A stretch of 64,000 nt of DNA from Nocardia terrae (GCF_009760405.1 NZ_WRPP01000001.1:434001-498000), one strand, 5' to 3'. Shown: positions 17,798-27,031, counted from the stretch's first letter. Made by a program: numbers and translations. Notes: generated by a model not told the origin, from the letters alone.

Positions 17798-17998
17798 GTG
17801 GTTGGGTATCTGAACGAGCGCTGGCCGACTGCTTGCCGAGAGTGCAACTGTCGGCGAGCGCTGTCCCCAGCCATCTGCTGCGGTGTGGCGCGCCGACAGT
17901 GGTGATTGATCCCCAGGGCTGGATCCGATCACCTGCTAGCGGCAAATGCGGCATGATCGGTATCTCAGGTTGATGCTTCGCGAAGAGGGTGGGGAATG

Positions 17999-18538
17999 AT
18001 GGGGCAGTCGGCGCCAGCTGTCTACATGTCGCGCATCCATACTCCAGGTTGTGCGTGGACATACTCATCCGAGTGCACTGACCACTTCGCTGAGCTTCGC
18101 GCAAAGGACCCCGAGGCTGCGGAGTTGCTTGAGGCGAAGGCTCGCCGTGCGTTCACCCATGGCTTCCCCGCGACAACCAACAACGAAAACCCTGATCGGA
18201 AGGGCTACCCGACCCATCGTTGCCCTGTCGGTGAGCGCGTCGAGCAACTCCCGGATCTAAAGTTCGATGCCGAGCGGCCAATGCCCTGGGCCGGCGAACT
18301 GTACGCCATGTCTGAGGATGAGCGCACGATGTATCGGCTGTACTTCATCGAGCAGCGCCCGGGCTGGGACAAGCCGACAGATCTGATCATTGGCAGCGGG
18401 ATAGGGGTGAAGCCTGTGAGCGAGTCGAGCGACTGGGCTAGCGCCGACCAGACCAAGGACATACACGACGCGATGGACTCAGGGGTCACGAGGTGCGAGA
18501 ACGTTCGTGCGCGTTGGCGACGCTGGAACTCGGCTTGA
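17999..18538 (+). CDS. Unknown protein upstream of the HTH/SecB-like pair
   Basis: This 179-residue protein begins MGQSAPAVYMSRIHTPGCAWTYSSECTDHF; ATG 17996 is an alternative, and GAGGGTGGGGA precedes both. It includes four cysteines and the motif YPTHRCPVGERVEQLPDLKFDAERPMPW, then DERTMYRLYFIEQRPGWDKPTDLIIG. I recognise no family. It ends 77 bases before an HTH gene that is translationally coupled to a SecB-like chaperone. Toxin-antitoxin-chaperone operons use this order, so it occupies the toxin position, but the sequence itself does not show HigB, ADP-ribosyltransferase or other toxin motifs that I can identify. Confidence 0.6.
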   Translation: MGQSAPAVYMSRIHTPGCAWTYSSECTDHFAELRAKDPEAAELLEAKARRAFTHGFPATTNNENPDRKGYPTHRCPVGERVEQLPDLKFDAERPMPWAGELYAMSEDERTMYRLYFIEQRPGWDKPTDLIIGSGIGVKPVSESSDWASADQTKDIHDAMDSGVTRCENVRARWRRWNSA

Positions 18539-18615
18539 TACCGTTTGCGTTATAAAGCACGCGAAGGTGCTAGGAATGAGGCATCCTGTGTCCAGCGGGG
18601 AAGGAGATGACGCAC

Positions 18616-19017
18616 ATGGAGATGTTCCCAGGCATCGAGAACCCGACTGATCGTGATCGCGTCGGTCTCATCGTCGCTGAGGAGCAGTTGAATCTGATCC
18701 TTGGCTTGCGGGCAATCAGGATCCAGCGCGGGATGACTGTGACCGAGGTAGCGGATGCTATGGGTGTAGATCCATCGCAGGTATCCAGATTCGAAAGCGG
18801 TGGCACCAACCCCACTCTGTCCACCATCAGGCGCTACGCCAAGGCTGTGAGGGGCGTCTTTCGTGTCGAAACACGCACCTTGGAGCAGGACCAGGCCGGA
18901 GCCGGACAGAACGTGGTCGTGGGTCAGTTGCTCGCCTCGGTGCCTCGTGATGAGCCAACGAGGTCGGGTGGGTCCAGCTCGCTTTGGGGCCTGTCGATGC
19001 AAGTAAAGGTCGTGTAA
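18616..19017 (+). CDS. XRE-family HTH protein, candidate antitoxin
   Basis: This 133-residue protein has a helix-turn-helix from about 27 to 85 (LNLILGLRAIRIQRGMTVTEVADAMGVDPSQVSRFESGGTNPTLSTIRRYAKAV). A C-terminal tail of about 45 residues is low in structure and rich in Gln, Ser and Gly. ATG 18616 is preferred over 18607 because AAGGAG is nine bases before it. Its TAA stop overlaps the ATG of the SecB-like gene, so translation of the two is coupled. The layout is like HigA in HigBA-SecB systems, where a C-terminal addiction tail makes the antitoxin dependent on the chaperone. That the tail plays this role here is an inference. Confidence 0.72.
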   Translation: MEMFPGIENPTDRDRVGLIVAEEQLNLILGLRAIRIQRGMTVTEVADAMGVDPSQVSRFESGGTNPTLSTIRRYAKAVRGVFRVETRTLEQDQAGAGQNVVVGQLLASVPRDEPTRSGGSSSLWGLSMQVKVV

Positions 19018-19460
19018 TGGTGCTGGCCAAGCGGGCGACCGGTGGTGATGTGATCTGGATGTGCCGCGCCGTGCAAAGGGTGGAGAGCCAAGACAGCGAC
19101 GACGCGGTACAGGACATCTACGAGGCATCAGTCAAACCGAGTCTGGGACGAGATGCACAGGTGAACGACGCGCCTATCCTCGACATCCGCGGACGTCTCG
19201 CACTCCGGAATGACTCGATCGACGCGACCTTCGAAGTAGTTACCCGATTCATCTTCGCAAACGACCAGGAGATGCCCGAGATCGAGGAAGTACGAGAGTT
19301 TCTCCGCGACTATGGGATTGACTACACATTTGGCTACATCCGCGCTGCTCTGGCGGACGATCTTCGGGTCTTCGGTCTGCAGGCTGGGGTCCTGCCTGTC
19401 ACCGCCCTCGACGAGGTCAGGTTTGCAGATCTGGTCGCGGTGCACGCACCCGGAGCCTGA
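19017..19460 (+). CDS. SecB-like chaperone
   Basis: This 147-residue protein shows the SecB arrangement. The beta-rich region includes LDIRGRLALRNDSIDATFEVVTRFIFANDQ. A long helix segment follows (IEEVREFLRDYGIDYTFGYIRAALADDLRVFGL), ending with the VLPVTALDEV stretch seen in SecB and in Rv1957 of M. tuberculosis. Actinobacteria lack a general SecB, and their SecB-like proteins usually belong to toxin-antitoxin-chaperone operons. The ATG at 19017 lies within the TAATG overlap with the preceding HTH gene. The match is by eye, so the family is likely but not proven. Confidence 0.6.
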   Translation: MVLAKRATGGDVIWMCRAVQRVESQDSDDAVQDIYEASVKPSLGRDAQVNDAPILDIRGRLALRNDSIDATFEVVTRFIFANDQEMPEIEEVREFLRDYGIDYTFGYIRAALADDLRVFGLQAGVLPVTALDEVRFADLVAVHAPGA

Positions 19461-19792
19461 AGTTAGGTGCGACATTAGCCTTGAGCAATTCCGATGCAAC
19501 TCCGTAGCCACGGCAGTCGGCCTTGGCTACGCGATGGTCAGCTGAGGGCTAACCATCGGCTGTGCCGGCGACACGCGTGACTTCGGCGGTGCTTGTCCGA
19601 TCGCGGCACCGTTGGCAGGATTGCGCTCGGCCGGATGGCGGCCACTCCCGACACCGCGCTGCCCCAGCCTTGGCGGTGTCACTGGTGGGATAGAGGAGCT
19701 CTAGGTCCGCCACACCCGACCGCTGACCACTTCGTGCCCACCGATTGGGCGCGCCGATCACGATTCGGGCGTTTCGGGCAGCGGCGTTCGGG
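19461..19792. other. Region without a supported gene
   Basis: I see no coding frame with good start, length and codon pattern. The next gene's frame is open from 19727 and could start at TTG 19745, so part of this stretch may belong to it or to its promoter. Confidence 0.5.
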
Positions 19793-20935
19793 ATGGTCGA
19801 TGCCATGGTCCATGGGGGACGTCTTGCGCGGCGAGTTCGCACGCGGGCTCTCTACACGGGTGAGCCCTACAGTGATTTGAAGGGCCGCACTGTTTTCGAC
19901 AACGTGGTGCCGATTCCCATGGCGGCCACCAAAGATCAGGAGTTTCTGGAGTCCGAGGTCTTGCGGACCTTCGGCGGCTACGGAGAGTGGTTGGCGCATC
20001 CGGTCGGAATTGCAAGGCTGCGCTTGGCGTCCGATGGCTCGCTGGCAGTCTGGCTCGATAGCCACGCCGAAATGCACCCGATTCGGAGGCCGCCAGAATG
20101 GTTGCCCGGCACGATCTTTCCGTTCAGCCAAACCCTCGTTGGGATGTTGCTCCCACGGGTCCGGCCGGATGGGGAGCTCTCGGGGATCCCGCGCTTGCGG
20201 CTTGTGTCTGTTAGGGGCGGCGATCTGATCGTGTCGCTCGTCGGAACCACCAGCCGCATGACCCTTCACGGAGCCCCCGGAACCCAGTGGAAGGCAGACA
20301 TAGCGGAGTTTCATAGGACGCTGGATCTCTCGGGCGAGACACCCCTGTGGGCGTCAGGCTCTCTAACTGCGGCTGAACGCGAATTCGAACGAGATGTCCC
20401 AGGTGTGACGAGGAGCGCACACGATCTCGCCTGGCTCGGAAGTGGGCTTCTTCGTCGGGTTGCCCTCTTCCATACGGTGAATTCCGCTTACCGCACCAGA
20501 TTCTGGACGAACCCAGATCGCAAGACCGGCGGTGAATGGATCTTCGAATTTGCAACTCGACGTGACGTGCCCGTCGAGCATGATGCCTTCATCGCCCGCC
20601 TCACCGATCGGCAGTGGGGGCTGCCCCTCGCTGTACGGCATCACTTCTGCATGTGCGACCACGATGCCCTTTGGGATCGGGAATGCAGCTACACCCTTGC
20701 ACATACCGGCGATGAGCGGGGGCGTCTCCATCTACGCTTTCAACACGTGCGTAGGGATGCCGATGAAAACGACCATGCACGTAGAGATTTCGCTGAGATC
20801 GGATCCAGCGAGGCTTGGCTCGACAGGGTCTTGCCGGACCCGCCTGGACGAGAAGCATCAGTAACCGACGATGTTCGGGAACGTCGAAAGCAATACTGGC
20901 AGAGAGCTATTGAAAGCCGGCACCGTTCACGGTAG
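19793..20935 (+). CDS. Unknown 380-residue cargo protein
   Basis: The frame is open from 19727; ATG 19793 (MVDAMVHGGRLARRVRTRALYTG) is the first ATG, and TTG 19745 would add 16 residues. Neither has a good ribosome-binding site. The sequence is soluble, with no clear signal peptide or membrane helix. Notable patches are WLDSHAEMHPIRRPPEWLPGTIFPF, FWTNPDRKTGGEWIFEFATRRD and a His/Cys-rich string RHHFCMCDHDALWDREC that could bind a metal. I do not recognise the family. It stands alone between the candidate chaperone operon and the zinc-ribbon nuclease. Confidence 0.6.
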   Translation: MVDAMVHGGRLARRVRTRALYTGEPYSDLKGRTVFDNVVPIPMAATKDQEFLESEVLRTFGGYGEWLAHPVGIARLRLASDGSLAVWLDSHAEMHPIRRPPEWLPGTIFPFSQTLVGMLLPRVRPDGELSGIPRLRLVSVRGGDLIVSLVGTTSRMTLHGAPGTQWKADIAEFHRTLDLSGETPLWASGSLTAAEREFERDVPGVTRSAHDLAWLGSGLLRRVALFHTVNSAYRTRFWTNPDRKTGGEWIFEFATRRDVPVEHDAFIARLTDRQWGLPLAVRHHFCMCDHDALWDRECSYTLAHTGDERGRLHLRFQHVRRDADENDHARRDFAEIGSSEAWLDRVLPDPPGREASVTDDVRERRKQYWQRAIESRHRSR

Positions 20936-21164
20936 TCCGCATGGTAGGAATCTGAATGTCGGTTTCGCTAGCCGCGGTTCAGCAATCTGACGGACTGGCG
21001 ACCCGGACGGAACTTCAACCGTCGGGGACAGTGAGGTGCAGGTAGTGAACAAGACGCAGGAATGCTCCACCTCGGGATGCGCAAACGCGGCTGCGTTCAC
21101 TACCCGTACGAAGCCCGCTTGGTGTGGGACGGTCCTGATGCATGCGAGCCAGTTCGGGCCCGAT

Positions 21165-22937
21165 CTATAACTTGCAGTCGGGACACCTCAAGCTTCGTCG
21201 CCTAGCGACACGTGCTGACCACTCGTGTCCCTTGTGGCAGATCCACCAAACCAACTTGTTGCTGGCCGGCCGCACCTGATCAGGCGTCAGGGTACCGTTG
21301 CGGTTCGGATGCCACTGGAGCGCGATTGTGGGGTACTTGTCGGCGAAGGATTTGCCAGGTTCCGGGCGGGAGAGTTTCTCAGCGACCTTTCGGTACCTGC
21401 ATCGGGGGCATCCGTGGCCCGATGCCCTTGTTGACACCGCCGCTGTCCAGTCGTGCCCGCAGTTCGAGCACGACCATACAAACCTTGTATGGGTACCCGG
21501 ATGAACCTGGTCCGCACGCACCCCATCGTTCTTTGCAGGGTCGAATTCCGCTGCCAGAGTGGGATTCTTCGTTGCAAGGCTTACTGTTCGATGTTGGTGG
21601 ATCGCCTTCCTGGCGTCTGATTCGCCCCATGTGTCAGCTGAGGTACGGTAGTCGTTCAATCGATCAGCGACATATCCCCGCTTCTCCAGTGAGCCAAGCA
21701 CTTTGAGCGCTACGGATTTGATCGATTCAGTGGGAGACACGAACACCTCGTCTCCACCCAGGCCGTGGAGTGGAAGTTCCCTTACCCGAAGGACTGTCCA
21801 CCCGGCCGATGTCAGTGCAGCTGATTGTGCTCGGTCTTGTCGATCCAGACCTCGGTGGAAGCGCACGCCGTCGTACTCGATGATCAGGTTGAGGGATGGG
21901 ATGACGATGTCGCAGCGCACCGGTCGCCTCCGATTGACCGGAATTGGTGGATGGCCGTGAGACACAGGTAGTCCCGCTGCCGCGAGTTCATACTCGAGAC
22001 GAAGTTGGCGCGCCGATACACCGATCAAGGAACATCGGGGACAATCGTCGCCCCGCATGGTCCGCTTGTACGGTGGAGTAAGCCAGGCATGTTCGTTGGC
22101 CCGGCATTGCCACCAACGCTTTTGTCTCCCACCAGGGTTAACATCAGCGGCAGTTAGCTTCCCGTTGAGGGTGGGATGCCACTCGGCAGCGATTTCAGGG
22201 TATAGATCGGCCAGGGATCGGCCTGGCTTGGGTGTCCTCTTCGAATCACTCCGTCGTGACTTCGCGCATTCGGGACACTGCTCATTGCGAGTGCGGTCGG
22301 CAGGAGCAACCTCCCATTCGTGACCAGCGGCGCATATCCACCATCGCGGTGTCTTGCTGTACGGCCTGACGTTCGACGGCTCGCAGTCGCCATTGTGGGT
22401 AGGGTGCCACTCTGCCGCGGCAAGAGGATGCTCATCAGCGAAGCTGTGGCCGGGTTTAGGTGTGGCTCTTAGAATACCGCGACGCACATGCCAACACTTG
22501 CGGCACCCCCGACCCTCCCGAGCCCGCGAAGTCACGACGGTCTCCCACTCGTTTCCGCACACAGGACAGAGCCACCATGCTTTGGCTCCGCTGCCGGGCA
22601 TTACATCGCTCGGGGTGAGCTCGTTCCTGGTTGGGTGCCACTCCGCTGCAAGATGAGGAAGCAGGTCTGCCAGTGATTTACCGGGCTGCGGCGTCGCCTG
22701 GGTGCGCGCACGACGAGCAACTGCGCATTCGGGGCAACCTCGACCGAGCTGAACCCTCTTCTGAAGCTTGGACGCCCACTGATGTCCACAACTCTTGCAC
22801 TGCCACCACGCTCGAAAGTCGCTGCCAGCGAACACGTCCCGGGGAGTGACATCTCCGTTGAGCGTCGGGTGCCACTCTTCTGCGACCGTGGGCGCTCGAT
22901 CGGCTAACGAACGGCCCACCGGCGGCGTCGTGCTCAT
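21165..22937 (-). CDS. Zinc-ribbon-repeat protein with embedded PD-(D/E)XK nuclease domain
   Basis: This 590-residue protein contains six treble-clef/zinc-ribbon units of the DUF4379 kind. Each has a spaced AEEWHPT-N-G segment followed by WW-C-x2-C-x-H-x-W and a later C-P-x-C pair: four before and two after a central nuclease region. That region, about 325-420, reads SARQLRLEYELAAAG, then RPVRCDIVIPSLNLIIEYDG, then DRQDRAQSAALTSAGWTVLRVRE. It resembles Vsr/DUF559-type PD-(D/E)XK endonucleases, with D and E of the metal site visible. It probably cuts DNA with the zinc units recognising substrate. It lies codirectional with, and 196 bases downstream of, an SF1 helicase. ATG 22937 has no clear ribosome-binding site. 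Confidence 0.78.
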   Translation of the reverse strand: MSTTPPVGRSLADRAPTVAEEWHPTLNGDVTPRDVFAGSDFRAWWQCKSCGHQWASKLQKRVQLGRGCPECAVARRARTQATPQPGKSLADLLPHLAAEWHPTRNELTPSDVMPGSGAKAWWLCPVCGNEWETVVTSRAREGRGCRKCWHVRRGILRATPKPGHSFADEHPLAAAEWHPTHNGDCEPSNVRPYSKTPRWWICAAGHEWEVAPADRTRNEQCPECAKSRRSDSKRTPKPGRSLADLYPEIAAEWHPTLNGKLTAADVNPGGRQKRWWQCRANEHAWLTPPYKRTMRGDDCPRCSLIGVSARQLRLEYELAAAGLPVSHGHPPIPVNRRRPVRCDIVIPSLNLIIEYDGVRFHRGLDRQDRAQSAALTSAGWTVLRVRELPLHGLGGDEVFVSPTESIKSVALKVLGSLEKRGYVADRLNDYRTSADTWGESDARKAIHQHRTVSLATKNPTLAAEFDPAKNDGVRADQVHPGTHTRFVWSCSNCGHDWTAAVSTRASGHGCPRCRYRKVAEKLSRPEPGKSFADKYPTIALQWHPNRNGTLTPDQVRPASNKLVWWICHKGHEWSARVARRRSLRCPDCKL

Positions 22938-23133
22938 GGTGCGCCATCATGCCACCACCGACCGACATAACTCCTCGGCTCGATCATCGTGATCGGGTTG
23001 ATGGCGTCAGCGGCCAAGCGGCACAGGTGAATCCGAAGCTAGACCTGCAGCTGCATCGCGAGCCTGAATACCCTTCCGCGAGTTTGAATATGCGAGACAT
23101 TCCTGGAAAGAGTTGCCCGTTGGGGTTCGCCTG

Positions 23134-25101
23134 CTACAGCGCTCCGTCGACGATGCCGAGCCACAGGTAATCGCGCGCCCGCGTGACGGCGACCAGCTGG
23201 CGGCGGGCGGCCAGCTCGTCAGCATCCTGTTGGGAGGCGGTTCTGCGGCGGGGTCGTTCGCCGGGGAGTACTGGACGGAAAACCGCAGGAAATTCGAGTC
23301 CCTTGGCTCGTTGGACGGTTCCGACCTTCACTGCGTTGACGTAGCTACCGTCGTAATCTTCGAGGAGTTGAGTCGCAATGCCGTCGGTCTTGAGCACGCG
23401 TAGGAATCGGTTTGCCTCGGTATTCGTGCGTGTGATCACGGCGATGTGACCTCTGGGTACGGTGAGCGTTCGGAGGGCAGCAATCAGGGCGGCGTCCAGC
23501 TGATCGTCGGGTCCTTGCCATTCGTCGACGTGGCCGCCGTCGAGCACACCTCGTGCATCGCGCAGCGCTACTCCGGCGCCGCCGTCGAGATCGTCGACGG
23601 CGTTGCGGGCGTCGATTCCCTTGGCGTAGGCAAGGATCGCGGCTCGGTTGCGATAGTTGACGTCCAAGGTCTCACTGCGGCTGTGGATGTCGAACCCTGC
23701 GTCCGACAGCCTCCACCCGCCCGGGTACACCTGCTGCTGGCCGTCGCCGACGAATAACAAGGAGTTCGGGGTGCTGGCCGCGATCTGTCCGATAAGGCGC
23801 AGCCCCAGCAGGGTCACGTCCTGAACCTCATCGACGGCCACCATCGCGTACGGCGGGTCGAGCGGACGCTGCCGGAGCTCGGCCAGGGCCGCGTCGATCA
23901 GATCGTTCGCGTCGTGGATTTCCCGCTTGCGGCAGATCTTCTCGTACTCTTTGAAAAGTTGCCATACGAGAGGACGTTGGTCTTCCCGGCGCAGCGGCAG
24001 GCCCTCTCGACCGGTGCGCACCAGCGCCTTGTAGTCGTCGAACTCGGTGATGCCGCGGCCCTTGATCAAGCGGTCGATTTCATCGGCCCAGTATTCGAGG
24101 TTGGGCTCGATCCCGGCGAGTGCCCCGTTCTCACCTCCCACATGCGACCAGGCCAGCGATAAGGCCGTGCGTGCTCGGGTGGGCTCCATACGCATCGGTT
24201 TTCCACGCCCACGCAGGAATTGGCTCGCCCAGGCATGGAGTCCGATGAACTCGACCCGATCGGCGACTTCGGGGGCGAGTCGCATGAACGGTGTTCTATG
24301 GCATGCGGGGAGGGAACGTACGAAGCTGGTCATCAGCAGCTTGCCGGTGCTCTCTCGCGCGATACGCGCGAGGCGATGCAGCGCGACCACTGTCTTGCCA
24401 GTGCCGGCCGGTCCGCTGATCCGCGCCGGGCCGTTGTAGTTCGCTCGGACGAGCGCGAACTGATCGGGGTCCAGAAACGACAGCCAGGTGAGTAACGGTT
24501 CCGACAGGGCGCGCTCACGTTGGTCGGAGATCGTGTCGGCCTCCTCGAACAACCCCTCTTCCTCGACAGCCGGGCTGGTGGCGGCCACGGCAAGATGGAC
24601 CGGTCGGTACTCGGATTTGTCGGCGATGCTCTTGGCAACTTGCTCGGCGTCACGTTGCTCAAGGACACGTCCAGTGAAGAACGCTCGTCGCACACCGCGT
24701 TCATCGGCGACGATCACCCGTGGGTCCACATGCCCCAGATCGGTGCCGACCGGCACGATCAGTGCGACGCGAATCGTGTTCGCTACGAACACGTTCGAGC
24801 CAACCGCCAGACGATCGAGGACGCGCTGGGCGCGACCACGGATGGTATCAATCGTCTGCCGGGTGGGTGCGCTGGTAGTGAACACCAGCGCGAATACTCC
24901 GCCGCGGCTGACGAGCAGCGCGTGTGCACGTCCCGCCGGGACATTGACGATGGGGTCACGCAGCAACAGATGCGCACCGCGCTCCATCAGCATGCCTGCG
25001 AACACACTTCGGTAACCCGCAGGAAGACCGGGCACTGCGTTCAGTACGTCGTAGACGCGCTGTCGCAAGATGTCCTGGGCACGGTCAGAGCTTCGACTCA
25101 T
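23134..25101 (-). CDS. SF1 (UvrD/Rep-type) helicase with N-terminal NERD-like region
   Basis: This 655-residue protein has an N-terminal portion of about 200 residues that resembles a degenerate NERD nuclease-related domain. The superfamily 1 helicase motifs follow: Walker A GPAGTGKTVV near 230, motif II VAVDEVQDVTLLG near 420, VGDGQQQVYPGGW, YRNRAAIL, and motif VI RRQLVAVTRARDYLWLG at the end. Start 25101 (MSRSSDRAQD) has GGAGGG four bases upstream. An 8-bp dyad at 25116-25135 lies right before it. It is divergent from the ShosTA-like pair and upstream of the zinc-ribbon nuclease on the same strand. NERD-helicases occur in defence islands; a two-gene helicase-nuclease unit is plausible but unproven. 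Confidence 0.82.
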   Translation of the reverse strand: MSRSSDRAQDILRQRVYDVLNAVPGLPAGYRSVFAGMLMERGAHLLLRDPIVNVPAGRAHALLVSRGGVFALVFTTSAPTRQTIDTIRGRAQRVLDRLAVGSNVFVANTIRVALIVPVGTDLGHVDPRVIVADERGVRRAFFTGRVLEQRDAEQVAKSIADKSEYRPVHLAVAATSPAVEEEGLFEEADTISDQRERALSEPLLTWLSFLDPDQFALVRANYNGPARISGPAGTGKTVVALHRLARIARESTGKLLMTSFVRSLPACHRTPFMRLAPEVADRVEFIGLHAWASQFLRGRGKPMRMEPTRARTALSLAWSHVGGENGALAGIEPNLEYWADEIDRLIKGRGITEFDDYKALVRTGREGLPLRREDQRPLVWQLFKEYEKICRKREIHDANDLIDAALAELRQRPLDPPYAMVAVDEVQDVTLLGLRLIGQIAASTPNSLLFVGDGQQQVYPGGWRLSDAGFDIHSRSETLDVNYRNRAAILAYAKGIDARNAVDDLDGGAGVALRDARGVLDGGHVDEWQGPDDQLDAALIAALRTLTVPRGHIAVITRTNTEANRFLRVLKTDGIATQLLEDYDGSYVNAVKVGTVQRAKGLEFPAVFRPVLPGERPRRRTASQQDADELAARRQLVAVTRARDYLWLGIVDGAL

Positions 25102-25115
25102 CATTCCCTCCCTGC

Positions 25116-25135
25116 CTTGCCAACCCCTTGGCAAG
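25116..25135. promoter_or_regulatory. Inverted repeat before the helicase start
   Basis: CTTGCCAA-cccc-TTGGCAAG is a perfect 8-bp dyad 15 bases upstream of the helicase ATG, in the divergent intergenic region shared with the ShosT-like gene. It could be an operator or an mRNA-leader hairpin. Confidence 0.45.
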
Positions 25136-25348
25136 ATCCATCACCGATAAGGCTACAGGTGAGTTGGATTGTGATGTCACCAATTGCGGTCTATCACAGT
25201 GTATTTGGCAATCCGAGGCATCTCTGCATCTGATCACCTTGAGATCTTCTGCGGCTGAACAGGTTCGGCGGCAATACTTGTAACCCGTTGGTCCACGGCA
25301 TGGTAAATACGATTGGAGTACTCACGATCGAGAGCGGTGGGGGTCTAG

Positions 25349-26164
25349 GTGGACGAGCTCGGGCGGGCGGGTAGTCGTGAGAAGCCTTGTCGAATAATGC
25401 GATACGAGTACACTCGGCCGGTGGACACGGCCTTGTCCTGGCGTCGCATCTATCTGGATTGCGACGAGCTGCCGATTCGCCACATCGACCTGTCGTTCGG
25501 CATCAACTACGTTCGTCGACCGGTCAAGGACGGACGGCGCGACATGTTCAGGCACTGTTTGGAATGGCCTGCGCTGCTGCCCACCCAATTGAAGGATCTC
25601 GTTGCGCTGCTGAACGAGGCGCTGGTGCTGCCGATGACCGAGGAATTCGATGCACTGCTCGCTCTGGATTGGTACAAGATCCCCGACGATGACCTGCCAC
25701 CAGAAGCATGGGACAACACCGAGGTGGGTGAGATGGTCCGACAGGCGAAGTACTTCGTCACCAACGCCTCTCGACAGCGGGCCGCCCGGAAGGACCTGGT
25801 TCGTCGACTTGCCGACGCAATGGTCCGGCACCCGGCGTTGAACTCCGCCTTCTACGTGGTGTCGGTACCTGGACACCAGGGGGACGGGACAAGCACTGGG
25901 GAGCTGATCGCGGCAGACCTCGCGGCCCGCACTGGCAAGACCCTTGTCTCCACAACGGGTCAGCCACGGCCGGAGCGCAAGGACGACCGGAGCGTCGATC
26001 TGGTCGGCATGTTCACCTTGCCAATGAAGTTGGACGCGCCGTGTGTCATCGTCGACGACGTCTATCGAAGCGGTGACACCATACGGCAGGTCGCGCGAGT
26101 GGCCCGGCAAGCCGGCGCACCACGGGTGTACGGGCTGGCCGCAGCCAAGACAATAAGGAGTTAG
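25349..26164 (+). CDS. Phosphoribosyltransferase-fold protein, ShosT-like toxin candidate
   Basis: This 271-residue protein has an unassigned N-terminal half and a C-terminal phosphoribosyltransferase core. The PRPP loop reads PCVIVDDVYRSGDTIRQVARVARQAGAPRVYGLAAAKT. In the ShosTA defence/toxin-antitoxin family a PRTase-like toxin precedes a DprA-like antitoxin, and here the next gene is DprA-like with only six bases between them. GTG 25349 has a G-rich ribosome-binding site; ATG 25397 is an alternative start. Without the partner it could be read as a ComF-like salvage protein, but the gene pair and the island context favour ShosT. Confidence 0.7.
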   Translation: MDELGRAGSREKPCRIMRYEYTRPVDTALSWRRIYLDCDELPIRHIDLSFGINYVRRPVKDGRRDMFRHCLEWPALLPTQLKDLVALLNEALVLPMTEEFDALLALDWYKIPDDDLPPEAWDNTEVGEMVRQAKYFVTNASRQRAARKDLVRRLADAMVRHPALNSAFYVVSVPGHQGDGTSTGELIAADLAARTGKTLVSTTGQPRPERKDDRSVDLVGMFTLPMKLDAPCVIVDDVYRSGDTIRQVARVARQAGAPRVYGLAAAKTIRS

Positions 26165-26170
26165 CCTCGA

Positions 26171-27031
26171 GTGACATCCGATAGGACGTTGCGAATCCTG
26201 GTGGCGTTCGAGCACTTCAGGACACCAGCCAAAGTGACTAGGGCACTGCTCGACCCCGAGCCCGAGATGTTGCGGCAGGTGTGGCGGGAAATGGGGGGTT
26301 CGACCCGTGCCGCATTGAGCCGCAGGTCAGAGGAGCTGGCCTCTCGCGGCGTAACAGCGGTCGGTGCGGACGATCCGTGTTTTCCCCGGGCACTGGTGGT
26401 CAACGACCGTCCCGTCGCACCTGCCCTGTTCTGCATTGGCGCAAGCCAACTCTTGACGGCGCAGGGAGCCGGGATCTGCGGAGCCCGAAACGCGTCAGCC
26501 CTAGGTCTCAAAGCTGCCCGTGCCAGCGGGGAGGAGGTCAGTAGCCGCGGGCTGACAGTCGTTTCCGGATACGCCAAAGGTGTTGATTCCGAGTCTCACC
26601 GTGCCGCACTCGAAAACGGCGGTGCCACGATCTTGGTGCTCGCCGAAGGCATCGATCACTTCCGCGTCAAGCGCGACCTCAGCCCGCACTTCGACCCCGA
26701 ACGTGTCCTTGTCATCTCACAGTTTCACCCTGGACAGCCGTGGGCTACCCACGCCGCTATGACTCGGAACCGCTTGATCTTTGGGCTCGGAATGGCACTG
26801 ATAGTCATCGAGGCTGGCGAGCGTGGCGGGACCCTGGCTGCTGGGCAAGAAGCGCTCAAGCGCGGTCGACCGGTCGTCGTCGTCAACTTTGGCGATGATG
26901 CCCCGCCGGGAAACCGCATACTCATACAAGCGGGCGCACGTGCTGCAACGTCGCGGCGTGAGCTCGGGGACGCTCTCGGCATGGTCGTTGCCCAAGCGAG
27001 AACCCTGCCGGAGCAAGGCAAGTTGCTTTGA
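26171..27031 (+). CDS. DprA/Smf-like protein, ShosA-like antitoxin candidate
   Basis: This 286-residue protein contains the DprA Rossmann domain: AQGAGICGARNASALGLKAA, then GLTVVSGYAKGVDSESHRAAL, TILVLAEGIDHFRV, and AAMTRNRLIFGLGMALIVIEAGERGGTLAAGQEALKRGR. The N-terminal 90 residues carry a helical, HTH-like segment. Housekeeping DprA loads RecA on transforming single-stranded DNA; this copy lies in a mobile element and is coupled to a phosphoribosyltransferase gene, which is the ShosTA arrangement. The GTG start at 26171 has AAGGAG ten bases before it. Confidence 0.75.
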   Translation: MTSDRTLRILVAFEHFRTPAKVTRALLDPEPEMLRQVWREMGGSTRAALSRRSEELASRGVTAVGADDPCFPRALVVNDRPVAPALFCIGASQLLTAQGAGICGARNASALGLKAARASGEEVSSRGLTVVSGYAKGVDSESHRAALENGGATILVLAEGIDHFRVKRDLSPHFDPERVLVISQFHPGQPWATHAAMTRNRLIFGLGMALIVIEAGERGGTLAAGQEALKRGRPVVVVNFGDDAPPGNRILIQAGARAATSRRELGDALGMVVAQARTLPEQGKLL

